From: Burkholderiaceae bacterium
GTDB lineage: Bacteria; Pseudomonadota; Gammaproteobacteria; Burkholderiales; Burkholderiaceae_F
Direction of reading: 5' to 3'
NCBI GenBank assembly: GCA_013813185.1
Contig: JACCSD010000130.1
Span: 1 to 23,201 of the forward strand
Length of the DNA stretch: 23,201 nucleotides
Part shown: in pieces, positions 7,645 to 15,793 of the stretch
Numbering within the stretch: position 1 is the first letter of the stretch
How the letters are laid out: the number at the start of each line of letters is the position of its first letter
Program-made: the position numbers and the translations under genes
The notes under the pieces: generated by a model
What the model was told of the DNA's origin: nothing
What the model saw: only the letters and a program-made list of their open reading frames with translations
The model's database searches: none

Positions 7645-9004
7645 GTTTCAGGTGCGCGGCGAGCGGTTCGAGGTCCAGGTCGAATCTCTTGACCAGGAAG
7701 GACGCGGTGTCGCTCATCGCGACGGCAAGGCCGTCTTCATCGAAGGCGCGCTGCCGGGCGAAACCGCCGTTTACGAAGTCCTGCGGCAAAAGGCGAGGTA
7801 CGAATCCGGCCGAGCGATCGAGATCTCGCATGAATCTGCGCTGCGCGTCGTACCGCGCTGTCCGCACGCCGGTTTGCACGTCGGCGCGTGTGGCGGCTGC
7901 TCGATGCAGCACATCGACGCGCGCGCGCAGGTGGCGCTGAAGCAACGCGTACTGGAGGACACGCTGTGGCATGTCGGTCGAGTTCGGCCGCAGATGATGT
8001 TGAGGCCGGTGGTGGGGCCTGCGTGGAATTACCGCCATCGGGCTCGGTTCACTGTTCGATACGTCGCAAAGAAGGGCGGCGTACTGGTCGGGTTTCACGA
8101 GCGCGCGAGCAGCTATGTGGCCGACATTCATCAGTGCGAAGTCGTGCCCAGAAAGGTGAGCGACCTTCTGCTGCCACTGCGCGATTTAATTTCGTCGCTG
8201 ACGTTGCGCGAGCGGTTGCCGCAAATCGAGCTTGCGATCGGCGGAGCGACGATCGTGCTGGTGTTTCGCGTGTTGCAGCCCCCGTCGGCTGCGGATTGCG
8301 CGTTGCTGCGCGGATTCGGGCGCGCGCATTCCGTCGGCATGTGGTTGCAGCCGGCCGGACCAGAGACGGCGGCGCCGCTTGATCTCGAGCCGCCGCAGCC
8401 GCTCGAGCTGCCGTTGCCAGAGTTTGGCATTGCGTTACCTTTTTCGCCGACCGACTTCACACAGGTCAATCATCGAGTCAACGAAGTCCTGGTTTCGCGC
8501 GTGTTGCGACTGCTGGCACCAGGCCCGACCGAAACGGTCGCTGACTTTTTCTGCGGCCTGGGCAACTTCACGTTGCCATTGGCGACCCGCGCGCGCAAGG
8601 TGATTGGAGTGGAGGGCAGTGCGCCGCTGGTAGAGCGCGCGCGGGCAGCTGCGGCTCTCAATTCGTTGACCGATCGCACCGAATTCGAAACGCGCAACCT
8701 GTTTGAATTTACGTCTGACGACTGGCGCGCCCTGGTGGGCCGCGCGGGAGCGATCGACAAGGTGCTGATCGATCCACCGCGCGAAGGGGCACTGGCACTC
8801 GTGCAGGCGCTCGCAGGCACCGCCTGTGCGCCGCGGCGCCCCGAGAGGGTGGTTTATGTGTCGTGCAATCCGGCGACGCTGGCGCGCGACTGCAATGTGA
8901 TGGTCAGCGACGGTGGCTGGACGCTGCGCGCCGCAGGCGTCGTTAACATGTTTCCCCACACATCGCACGTCGAGTCGATCGCCGTACTGGAGCCGGCGGC
9001 TTAG
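7622..9004 (+). CDS. rlmD: 23S rRNA (uracil(1939)-C(5))-methyltransferase RlmD
   Basis: Iron-sulfur, SAM-dependent RNA m5U methyltransferase of the RumA family (460 aa; E. coli about 433). An N-terminal TRAM RNA-binding domain (about 10-70) precedes four cluster cysteines C80, C90, C93 and C172. The SAM-binding motif is ADFFCGLGNFTLPLA (from 307), the DPP-type motif is LIDPPREGA (382-390), the catalytic nucleophile is C415 in YVSCNPATLARD, and the base is E451 in HVESIA. The spacing between the first two cysteines is nine residues, longer than the five in E. coli. A choice between RlmD and the related RlmC rests on the TRAM domain and length, which favour RlmD. The start lies inside the upstream exonuclease gene. 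Confidence 0.95.
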   Translation: MAQQRQPKFQVRGERFEVQVESLDQEGRGVAHRDGKAVFIEGALPGETAVYEVLRQKARYESGRAIEISHESALRVVPRCPHAGLHVGACGGCSMQHIDARAQVALKQRVLEDTLWHVGRVRPQMMLRPVVGPAWNYRHRARFTVRYVAKKGGVLVGFHERASSYVADIHQCEVVPRKVSDLLLPLRDLISSLTLRERLPQIELAIGGATIVLVFRVLQPPSAADCALLRGFGRAHSVGMWLQPAGPETAAPLDLEPPQPLELPLPEFGIALPFSPTDFTQVNHRVNEVLVSRVLRLLAPGPTETVADFFCGLGNFTLPLATRARKVIGVEGSAPLVERARAAAALNSLTDRTEFETRNLFEFTSDDWRALVGRAGAIDKVLIDPPREGALALVQALAGTACAPRRPERVVYVSCNPATLARDCNVMVSDGGWTLRAAGVVNMFPHTSHVESIAVLEPAA

Positions 9005-9125
9005 TCCGAAATGTGCGAGCCGAGGCGGCTGCGTGTTAACATTTCGCGCTAACTTGCGTGCCGCAAGTCATTCATTTGTCGAGCTTTTTGTGGCTTGGCG
9101 CCAATAAAAATCGGGGAAAAGAAGC
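9005..9125 (+). promoter_or_regulatory. Structured leader region between rlmD and ndk
   Basis: 121 non-coding bases holding two hairpins. The first has an 8-bp outer stem pairing 9007-9014 with 9039-9046 and an inner 5-bp hairpin pairing 9018-9022 with 9026-9030. The second pairs 9052-9058 with 9062-9068 (7 bp, TGC triloop). Neither is followed by a clean T-run, so they are not textbook intrinsic terminators. The region may end the surE-rlmD transcript by another route, start the ndk transcript, or regulate it. A purine-rich Shine-Dalgarno (GGGGA, 9113-9117, and GAAG, 9121-9124) precedes the ndk ATG. I found no convincing sigma-70 promoter. Confidence 0.55.
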
Positions 9126-9551
9126 ATGGCGGTGGAGCGAACATTGTCGATCATCAAACCGGATGCCGTTGCGAAGAATGTCATCGGACAGATTTATTCT
9201 CGATTCGAGTCAAACGGATTGAAGGTGATCGCCGCCAAAATGGTTTCGCTCGCGCGCGCCGAAGCAGAAGGCTTTTATGGAGTGCATCGCGAGCGGCCGT
9301 TTTTCAAGGATCTGGTGACCTTCATGATCTCGGGTCCGGTGATGGTGCAGGTGCTCGAAGGCGACAATGCGATCGCGAAGAACCGCGAGCTGATGGGTGC
9401 GACCGATCCGAAGAAAGCGACAGCCGGCACGATCCGAGCGGACTTCGCGGACAGCATCGACGCCAATGCCGTGCACGGGTCGGACGCAACCGCGACGGCG
9501 GAATTCGAGATCGCGTACTTCTTTCCGCAGATGAACCTGTATTCGCGGTAG
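9126..9551 (+). CDS. ndk: Nucleoside diphosphate kinase
   Basis: Transfers the terminal phosphate between nucleoside tri- and diphosphates through a phosphohistidine, balancing NTP and dNTP pools. It is 141 aa, the standard bacterial length. It begins with ERTLSIIKPDAV and carries the Kpn-type loop (MGATDPKKATAGTIR) and the active-site motif NAVHGSD with the phosphorylated H117. The chain is complete. It heads the cluster ndk-rlmN-pilW-rodZ-ispG-hisS, which is conserved in many beta- and gammaproteobacteria. A purine-rich Shine-Dalgarno precedes the ATG. Confidence 0.98.
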   Translation: MAVERTLSIIKPDAVAKNVIGQIYSRFESNGLKVIAAKMVSLARAEAEGFYGVHRERPFFKDLVTFMISGPVMVQVLEGDNAIAKNRELMGATDPKKATAGTIRADFADSIDANAVHGSDATATAEFEIAYFFPQMNLYSR

Positions 9552-9564
9552 AGCAGGAATCGCC

Positions 9565-10713
9565 ATGGCGCACGCTCCTGTGCTCGTAAATCTTCTCGAT
9601 TTGGATGCTGCCGCTTTGGCGGCATACGTCGAGTCGCTGGGTGAAAAGCCGTTTCGCGCGCGGCAGGTATTGCGTTGGATTCACCGGCGCGGTGCGCGCG
9701 ATTTTGATGCGATGTCGGATCTGGCCAAGTCGTTGCGCGCTCAGCTGGCGGAGCACGCCCAGATTGCTGCTCCGGGTGTGCTGAGCGACGTGACCGCCAC
9801 CGACGGCACACGCAAATGGCTGCTCGATGTCGGGCTTGGCAATGCGATCGAAACGGTGTTCATTCCGGAGACCGATCGCGGAACGTTGTGTATCTCGACG
9901 CAGGCAGGGTGCGCGGTCAATTGCGTGTTCTGCTCGACCGGGCGACAAGGCTTTAACCGCAACTTGACCACGGCCGAGATCATCGGCCAGCTCTGGATGG
10001 TGGAGCATTCAGGGGAGCCGGTCGCTGCGCGCCCGGCAACGGAAGCGGACGGCAGCCCGCGCGTACGCACAGTTTCCAACGTGGTTCTGATGGGAATGGG
10101 CGAGCCACTGCAAAACTACGATGCGGTGCTGCCGGCACTCAGGTTGATGCTGGACGACAACGCCTACGGCCTGTCGCGCCGGCGCGTCACTGTGTCGACC
10201 TCGGGCATGGTGCCGCTGATGGACCGTTTGGCCGCCGACTGCCCGGTTGCGCTGGCGGTCTCGCTGCACGCATCCAACGACGCACTACGCGACACATTGG
10301 TGCCGTTGAACCGAAAATACCCGCTGCGCGAGTTGCTGGCCGCGTGCCGGCGCTACCTGCGCACCGCGCCGCGCGACTTCATCACGTTCGAGTACGTCAT
10401 GCTGGACGGCATCAACGATAGCGACCAGCATGCCGCCGAACTGGTGGCGCTGGTGGCCGATGTGCCGTGCAAGTTCAACCTGATTCCGTTCAATCCGTTC
10501 CCGCAGTCGGGATTCAAGCGCTCATCGACAGAACGCATTCGAACCTTTGCGCAACACTTGGCCGACGCCGGCATCGTCACCACTACGCGCAGAACACGCG
10601 GTGACGATATCGATGCGGCGTGCGGCCAGCTGGCGGGCGATATTCGTGATCGAACGCGCGTCAGCGAGCGCACTGGCCGTAAAGTAATCCCCTTAACGGC
10701 AAGCGCGCACTAG
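9565..10713 (+). CDS. rlmN: Dual-specificity RNA methyltransferase RlmN
   Basis: Radical-SAM enzyme that forms 2-methyladenosine at A2503 of 23S rRNA and at A37 of some tRNAs. It is 382 aa (E. coli 384). An N-terminal helical RNA-binding domain covers about 1-95. The radical-SAM cysteine triad is C116, C120 and C123 in GCAVNCVFC, and GMGEPLQNY is the SAM-contact segment. The C-terminal TRGDDIDAACGQL contains C353, equivalent to the methyl-carrying cysteine that separates RlmN from ordinary radical-SAM enzymes and from Cfr-like proteins lacking this context. It starts 13 bases after ndk with an AGGAA ribosome site. Confidence 0.97.
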   Translation: MAHAPVLVNLLDLDAAALAAYVESLGEKPFRARQVLRWIHRRGARDFDAMSDLAKSLRAQLAEHAQIAAPGVLSDVTATDGTRKWLLDVGLGNAIETVFIPETDRGTLCISTQAGCAVNCVFCSTGRQGFNRNLTTAEIIGQLWMVEHSGEPVAARPATEADGSPRVRTVSNVVLMGMGEPLQNYDAVLPALRLMLDDNAYGLSRRRVTVSTSGMVPLMDRLAADCPVALAVSLHASNDALRDTLVPLNRKYPLRELLAACRRYLRTAPRDFITFEYVMLDGINDSDQHAAELVALVADVPCKFNLIPFNPFPQSGFKRSSTERIRTFAQHLADAGIVTTTRRTRGDDIDAACGQLAGDIRDRTRVSERTGRKVIPLTASAH

Positions 10714-10721
10714 AGGAACAG

Positions 10722-11531
10722 ATGGACTTACGCCTGATGAGCTGTGCGGCGTTGGCATTACTAAGCGCCGCTTGCACCACCACGACGACGACCACCGTCA
10801 GCAATGACGGGTCGTCGAAGATCACCACCGAGCGGTCGACCAAGGTCACCGAGGGCGACTTGCGCAATCGCGCCCGGGCCCGCACCGACCTGGCCGCGGG
10901 CTATTACCGCAATGGCCAGCTGGCGGTAGCACTCGATGAAGCGCGGCGTGCGGCGGCGATCGACGCCAGTTATGCCGAAGCGCATGGCTTGCTGGGTCTG
11001 ATCTACATGGACATGAAAGAGCCGCGCGATGCCGACGAGAGTTTTCAGCGCGCTTTGAAGCTCGATGCAAACAACTCCGAGCTGAACAACAATTACGGTT
11101 ACTTTCTCTGCAATACCGGGCGCGAACGGGAGTCGATCGAATATTTCAATCAGGCGATCCGCGATCCGCTTTATCGGACGCCCGCCCGTGCGAACCAGAA
11201 TGCCGGCGCGTGCCTGATGAAGATCAAGGATTACCAAGGTGCCGAGCGGTATCTGCGGCGCTCGTTCGAGCTCGACGCCGGCATGGCGGTTCCGAAGTTT
11301 TTGCTGTCGCGCTTGTATCTGGCGACGAACCAGGTCGAGAAAGCCACGTTCTATTACAACGTGCTGGCCAAGTCGATCGAGTCCTCGGCCGAGAGTCTGT
11401 GGCTGGGGCTGCGCGTTGCGCGAGCCAATGCCGATCTGCGCACCGAAACCCAACTTGCCAATGAATTGAAACAACGCTTCCCGCAGTCGCCGGAAGCTGC
11501 AGCGCTCGCGCGCGGCGATTTCGATGATTGA
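10722..11531 (+). CDS. pilW: Type IV pilus biogenesis/stability protein PilW (PilF)
   Basis: TPR lipoprotein that acts as a pilotin, guiding outer-membrane assembly of the PilQ secretin for type IV pili (known for Pseudomonas PilF and Neisseria PilW). It is 269 aa. A lipoprotein signal peptide ends in LLSAAC with C18, followed by an unusual run of seven threonines and a polar linker. TPR-like helical repeats fill about residues 48-260 (for example YAEAHGLLGLIY, NSELNNNYGYFLC, ARANQNAGACLM). Its position between rlmN and rodZ is the standard one for this family. A strong Shine-Dalgarno (AGAGGAA) lies in the eight-base gap after rlmN. Presence of this gene suggests, but does not prove, a piliated organism. 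Confidence 0.93.
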   Translation: MDLRLMSCAALALLSAACTTTTTTTVSNDGSSKITTERSTKVTEGDLRNRARARTDLAAGYYRNGQLAVALDEARRAAAIDASYAEAHGLLGLIYMDMKEPRDADESFQRALKLDANNSELNNNYGYFLCNTGRERESIEYFNQAIRDPLYRTPARANQNAGACLMKIKDYQGAERYLRRSFELDAGMAVPKFLLSRLYLATNQVEKATFYYNVLAKSIESSAESLWLGLRVARANADLRTETQLANELKQRFPQSPEAAALARGDFDD

Positions 11532-11541
11532 ACAGGGTGTG

Positions 11542-12489
11542 ATGTCGAACAATTCCACCGTCGGCATGCGCACCGGTGTCCAGTCCAACTCCGACGCGGA
11601 TGCTGCAGCGCCGATAAGTTACGGCGCGCGGCTTGCGATGCAACGGCAAAGCGCCGGACTCGGTGTGACGGATGTTGCGGCCCAGTTGCGCCTGCACCCG
11701 AATCAGGTGCGCGCGATCGAACAGGAAGACCTGGCGCGCCTGCCTGCGCCGGCCTACGTCCGCGGCTTTGTTCGCAGTTACGCACGGATGCTCAAAATCG
11801 ATCCCTCGCCGCTGCTGAGCGACTTAAATGCAAAGCTCGAACCCGCGCGTGAATCCGTCGTAGACGGCGGGGCGACCGATTACTCTGCCGCGCACGCGGC
11901 GAGCCGGGAGCGCAAGCTTCCGCAATGGATGTTCGGCACTGCATTGCTGATCTTGATTGCGCTCGGGGTGCTCGGTTGGCTAGCGAACCAGCCGCAGCAA
12001 CAGCCACTACCGCCCACACCGGTTGCCGGACCAGCAGGCCCTGCGGCGGCGCCGGCCATGGCGCCAACCGAACCGGCTGCGCCGATTAATACGAGCGAAG
12101 CTACAGCGAGCCCAGCTACAGCGAGCCCAGCGGCGGCGAGTGAAGCTACGGCGAGCGAAGCGGCGGCATCGACTGCAGCCGCCGACCCGGTCCCGGCTCC
12201 TACCGACACCGCCGAGCCCACCGTCGCATCGAGTGTTATCGCCAGCGGAGCGGCGCCGACGCTGGTGTTGCGGTTCAATGGCGCGTCGTGGGCCGAGGTG
12301 ACCGATCGCGGCGGCAAGATATTGCTGTCGCAATTGAATTCAGAAGGTGCAGAGCACGCCCTCGACGGCGAGCTGCCGTTGACCGTCGTGATCGGCGATG
12401 CAAATTTCGCATCGGTACAAGTCCGCGGTGCGGCGTTCAATCTGCAGCCGTTTACCCGCAACAACATCGCACGCTTCACCATCAAATAA
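11542..12489 (+). CDS. rodZ: Cytoskeleton protein RodZ (HTH, TM, DUF4115)
   Basis: Inner-membrane protein that links MreB to the elongation machinery and supports rod shape. It is 315 aa with this start. A cytoplasmic helix-turn-helix of the RodZ type covers about residues 25-95 (GVTDVAAQLRLHPNQVRAIE, APAYVRGFVRSYARML). One membrane helix lies at about 129-148. A long Ala/Pro/Ser/Thr periplasmic linker contains six tandem five-residue units. A beta-rich DUF4115 domain ends the protein (about 240-315, with WAEVTD and PLTVVIGD). The start is uncertain: ATG 11524 is in frame, overlaps the pilW stop and adds six residues. ATG 11542 is preferred because AGGG precedes it closely. Confidence 0.92.
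   Translation: MSNNSTVGMRTGVQSNSDADAAAPISYGARLAMQRQSAGLGVTDVAAQLRLHPNQVRAIEQEDLARLPAPAYVRGFVRSYARMLKIDPSPLLSDLNAKLEPARESVVDGGATDYSAAHAASRERKLPQWMFGTALLILIALGVLGWLANQPQQQPLPPTPVAGPAGPAAAPAMAPTEPAAPINTSEATASPATASPAAASEATASEAAASTAAADPVPAPTDTAEPTVASSVIASGAAPTLVLRFNGASWAEVTDRGGKILLSQLNSEGAEHALDGELPLTVVIGDANFASVQVRGAAFNLQPFTRNNIARFTIK
12094..12183 (+). repeat. Six tandem 15-base units in rodZ linker
   Basis: Six in-frame imperfect units of 15 bases start at 12094, 12109, 12124, 12139, 12154 and 12169. They encode SEATA, SPATA, SPAAA, SEATA, SEAAA and STAAA. The first two units differ only at the second codon (GAA versus CCA). The repeats form part of the flexible periplasmic linker of RodZ and could vary in copy number by slippage. 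Confidence 0.9.
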
Positions 12490-12499
12490 AAATGGGGCG

Positions 12500-13819
12500 A
12501 TGAACAGACCGGTCGAGTTACCAAACTGTCTGCCGCAATTCGCGCAACCGGCGGCCCGACGGCTGACGCGCCAGATTACCGTCGCGTGGGCCACGCGCAA
12601 GGTCCGCATCGGCGGCGATGCGCCGGTCGCGGTGCAATCGATGACCAATACCGATACTGCCGACGCAATCGCGACCGCGATTCAGGTCAAACAACTCGCG
12701 CAGGCAGGATCAGAAATTGTTCGCATCACGGTCAACTCGCCTGAGGCTGCGGCCGAAGTCGCGCCGATTCGCGATCAACTGGACAAAATGGGAATCGATG
12801 TTCCGCTGGTCGGCGATTTTCACTACAACGGCCACAAACTCCTGACGCAGTTTCCGGCGTGCGCACAAGCACTGTCGAAGTACCGTATCAATCCGGGCAA
12901 CGTCGGGCGTGGCGCCAAAGGCGGCGACAATTTTGCGCAGATGATCGACGTGGCCTGTCGCTATCGCAAGCCGGTGCGCATCGGTGTCAACTGGGGCAGC
13001 CTCGATCAAGAGTTGCTCGCAAGAATGATGGATGAGAACGCGCAGCGCACCGAACCGTTCGATGCGAAAAGCGTGCTGCGCGAAGCTCTGGTCCACTCTG
13101 CGATTGCCAGCGCGGCACGCGCCGAAGAGCTGGGCTTGAACCAAGACATGATCTGCCTGTCGGCCAAAGTCAGCGGTGTGCAGGATTTAATTGCTGTTTA
13201 TCGAGAGCTGTCGCGGCGCTGCGACTATCCGCTGCATCTTGGCCTGACCGAGGCGGGGATGGGAAGCAAGGGCATCGTGGCGTCGACTGCGGCGCTCTCG
13301 GTGTTGCTGCAGGAAGGAATCGGCGACACGATTCGCATTTCTCTTACGCCGGCGCCGGGAGAATCGCGGACGACCGAGGTGCAGGTCGCGCAGGAAATTT
13401 TGCAGACAGTCGGACTGCGCGCGTTCACGCCGATGGTCGTCGCGTGCCCCGGCTGCGGCCGCACCACGAGCACGTTTTTTCAGGAGCTGGCCAACGACAT
13501 TCAGTCGTGGCTACGCGCGCAAATGCCACTCTGGCGGGCCGACTATCCGGGCGTCGAGTCGATGAGCGTTGCGGTCATGGGTTGCGTCGTCAATGGGCCC
13601 GGCGAAAGCAAGCACGCGAATATCGGCATCAGCCTGCCCGGCTCAGGTGAAGCGCCGGTCGCCCCGGTGTTCGTCGACGGCGTCCGCACGGTGACGTTGA
13701 AGGGTGACCGGATTGCCGCCGAGTTCCAGGCGATCGTCGACGAATACGTGCGGCGCGCGTATGCAGCAACGGCGTCAGCAACGGCGGCGGTAGCGGCGGC
13801 AACTCCGGCGCATCATTAA
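12500..13819 (+). CDS. ispG: 4-hydroxy-3-methylbut-2-en-1-yl diphosphate synthase (IspG/GcpE)
   Basis: Iron-sulfur enzyme of the MEP isoprenoid pathway, converting 2-C-methyl-D-erythritol 2,4-cyclodiphosphate to HMBPP. It is 439 aa, longer than E. coli (372) but near the length usual in betaproteobacteria, which carry an internal insertion. The N-terminal TIM-barrel part starts with VRIGGDAPVAVQSMTNT. The C-terminal cluster domain has C316 and C319 (CPGCGRT) and C362 with E369 (GCVVNGPGES), the expected 4Fe-4S ligands. The last 20 residues are an Ala/Thr-rich tail of no obvious function. The frame is open upstream into rodZ; ATG 12500 with GGGG at 12494-12497 is chosen. hisS follows after three bases. 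Confidence 0.96.
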   Translation: MNRPVELPNCLPQFAQPAARRLTRQITVAWATRKVRIGGDAPVAVQSMTNTDTADAIATAIQVKQLAQAGSEIVRITVNSPEAAAEVAPIRDQLDKMGIDVPLVGDFHYNGHKLLTQFPACAQALSKYRINPGNVGRGAKGGDNFAQMIDVACRYRKPVRIGVNWGSLDQELLARMMDENAQRTEPFDAKSVLREALVHSAIASAARAEELGLNQDMICLSAKVSGVQDLIAVYRELSRRCDYPLHLGLTEAGMGSKGIVASTAALSVLLQEGIGDTIRISLTPAPGESRTTEVQVAQEILQTVGLRAFTPMVVACPGCGRTTSTFFQELANDIQSWLRAQMPLWRADYPGVESMSVAVMGCVVNGPGESKHANIGISLPGSGEAPVAPVFVDGVRTVTLKGDRIAAEFQAIVDEYVRRAYAATASATAAVAAATPAHH

Positions 13820-13822
13820 ACG

Positions 13823-15133
13823 ATGGCGAATGTGAAGCTTGCCGCGGTGCGCGGCATGAATGATTTATTGCCTGCGCAATCGCCGCTGTGGGAATGGTTC
13901 GAGGCGCGGGTGGCGGATTGGGTTAGGTCGTACGGGTATCAGCAGATTCGCACGCCGATTCTCGAACATACCGATCTGTTCGTGCGCGGCATCGGCGAGG
14001 TGACCGACATCGTCGAAAAAGAAATGTATTCGTTCGAGGATCGGTCGAATCAGGAGCGTCTCACGCTGCGCCCGGAGTTCACCGCAGGGACCGTGCGCGC
14101 AGCGATCGAGCACAGCCTGACCTACGACGGTCCGAAGCGCGTCTGGTCGATGGGGCCGCTGTTTCGCCATGAGCGTCCGCAGCGCGGGCGCTTTCGCCAG
14201 TTTCATCAAGTCAACGTCGAAGCGCTTGGATTCGCGGGGCCGGATATCGACGCCGAGCAGATCGTGATGCTCGCGCGGTTGTGGAAGATTCTCGGCATTA
14301 CCAGCGCACGTCTCGAAATCAATTGCCTGGGCCAGGGTGACGAACGCGCGCGCCACCGTGCCGAGCTGGTCACTTACTTCGATCGCCATCAAGACGCGCT
14401 CGACGCCGACTCAACGCGCCGGTTGGCCACCAACCCGCTGCGCATTCTCGACAGCAAGAACCCGGCGATGGCCCAGCTGCTCGGCGCTGCACCGCAGATC
14501 ACCACGTATCTGGGTGATGCGTCGCGCCGGCATTTTGATGGACTGCAGGAGCTGCTCGCCGCGGCGAGAGTCGAATTCAAAATTAATCCGCGTCTGGTGC
14601 GCGGGCTCGACTACTACAACCTCACCGTGTTCGAGTGGATCACCGACGAGCTCGGGGCGCAGGGAACCTTGTGCGGCGGTGGCCGCTATGACCCGCTGAT
14701 CGAGCGGCTCGGGGGCAAGCCGACGCCGGGGGTCGGCTTTGGGATGGGCATCGAAAGAGTGATTGAATGCCTGACGCAGTCGGGGCAGGTCGACACCGCA
14801 GCGCGCACCGACGTGTATGTGATTCATCAGGGGGGCGCCACGGCAACGAGTGCGTTCCTGACCGCCGAGCGCTTGCGCGATGCCGGACTCGACGTGATCT
14901 GCCACGCCGGCGAGGCGTCGATGAAATCGCAGATGAAACGTGCCGATGCTAGCGGCGCCGAGTTTGCCGTCATCATTGGCGAAAGTGAGCTGGCATCGGA
15001 GTCGGCCGCGGTCAAGCCGCTGCGAGTGCTCCCCAGTGGCACAAGAGCGGAGCAGCGTATCGTCCCGCTGCAAAACTTGGCCGACACCCTGGTCGACGCG
15101 CTCGATGGTGCCGAGGTCGAACCCGAACAATAG
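13823..15133 (+). CDS. hisS: Histidine--tRNA ligase
   Basis: Class II aminoacyl-tRNA synthetase charging tRNA-His (436 aa; E. coli 424). Motif 1 begins near GMNDLLP. TLRPEFTAGTVRA precedes motif 2 (GPLFRHERPQRGRFRQFHQ, about 111-129). The histidine-specific segment LVRGLDYYNLTVFEW (258-272) and motif 3 (GVGFGMGIERV, 303-313) are present. The C-terminal anticodon-binding domain covers about 330-430, so this is a genuine synthetase and distinct from the paralogue HisZ at the end of the window. It starts three bases after ispG, so the two are very likely co-transcribed. Confidence 0.98.
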   Translation: MANVKLAAVRGMNDLLPAQSPLWEWFEARVADWVRSYGYQQIRTPILEHTDLFVRGIGEVTDIVEKEMYSFEDRSNQERLTLRPEFTAGTVRAAIEHSLTYDGPKRVWSMGPLFRHERPQRGRFRQFHQVNVEALGFAGPDIDAEQIVMLARLWKILGITSARLEINCLGQGDERARHRAELVTYFDRHQDALDADSTRRLATNPLRILDSKNPAMAQLLGAAPQITTYLGDASRRHFDGLQELLAAARVEFKINPRLVRGLDYYNLTVFEWITDELGAQGTLCGGGRYDPLIERLGGKPTPGVGFGMGIERVIECLTQSGQVDTAARTDVYVIHQGGATATSAFLTAERLRDAGLDVICHAGEASMKSQMKRADASGAEFAVIIGESELASESAAVKPLRVLPSGTRAEQRIVPLQNLADTLVDALDGAEVEPEQ

Positions 15134-15151
15134 AGAAAGACGGAAGGCGCA

Positions 15152-15793
15152 ATGGCGTACGACTTACAGGAACAGGAGCAGCTCGACGAGCTGAGGGCAT
15201 GGTGGGGCAAGTACGGCAATCTGATATTAACCGTCACGACCGTCGTGCTGCTGGCTTTCGCGGCGTACAACGGCTGGCGTTGGTATCAGCGCAGTCAGGC
15301 CGAACAGGCCGCCGGCGTTTATGCCGAGCTCGAGCGTGCGATGGCCGCTCGTGAAACCGAACGAGTGAGCGCGCTCAGCTCGACTCTGACCGACAAGTAC
15401 GGCCGCACGACGTATGGCCCGATGGCCGCGTTGCAGGCGGCTCGCTGGGCTGCGGAAAACGGCGATAGCGCGGGTGCGAGGACGCGCTTGCAGTGGGTGA
15501 TCGAGCGCGCGGACAGTCCGGAAGTCGTCGCCATTGCAAGGGTGCGGTTGGCAGGCGTGTTGCTGGACGAAAAACAGCTCGATGAGGCGCTGAAGGTGCT
15601 CGACGGCGCGGGTACGACGATTCACGCGACGGCGATCGCGGATCGGCGCGGCGACATTTTGTTTGCGCAAAACAAGATCGATGAAGCACGTGCTGCTTAT
15701 CGCGATGCACTTGCAAAGGCGACGGCAGAACACCCGCTGCGGCAGATCATCCAATTGAAACTCGACGCGCTGCCAGCGACGGCCACTTCATGA
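15152..15793 (+). CDS. YfgM-like tetratricopeptide membrane protein
   Basis: 213-aa inner-membrane protein with a short acidic cytoplasmic N-terminus (EQEQLDELRAWW), one transmembrane helix (about 23-42) and a periplasmic TPR-like region (TPR_21 family). In E. coli YfgM is an ancillary SecYEG subunit that works with PpiD in handing secreted proteins to periplasmic chaperones; that role is inferred here from similarity and from the conserved hisS-yfgM-bamB-der order. A good Shine-Dalgarno (GGAAGG) lies in the 18-base gap after hisS. The stop overlaps the bamB start as ATGA. Confidence 0.9.
   Translation: MAYDLQEQEQLDELRAWWGKYGNLILTVTTVVLLAFAAYNGWRWYQRSQAEQAAGVYAELERAMAARETERVSALSSTLTDKYGRTTYGPMAALQAARWAAENGDSAGARTRLQWVIERADSPEVVAIARVRLAGVLLDEKQLDEALKVLDGAGTTIHATAIADRRGDILFAQNKIDEARAAYRDALAKATAEHPLRQIIQLKLDALPATATS

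Noticed and set aside
9076..9107. Possible ndk promoter TTGTCG with CAATAA
   Set aside because: The spacing is 20 bases and both boxes match poorly, so it is not a credible sigma-70 promoter.
10761..11588. Antisense open frame of 275 codons opposite pilW
   Set aside because: It covers pilW, whose signal peptide and TPR pattern are convincing, and has no ribosome site or known domain.
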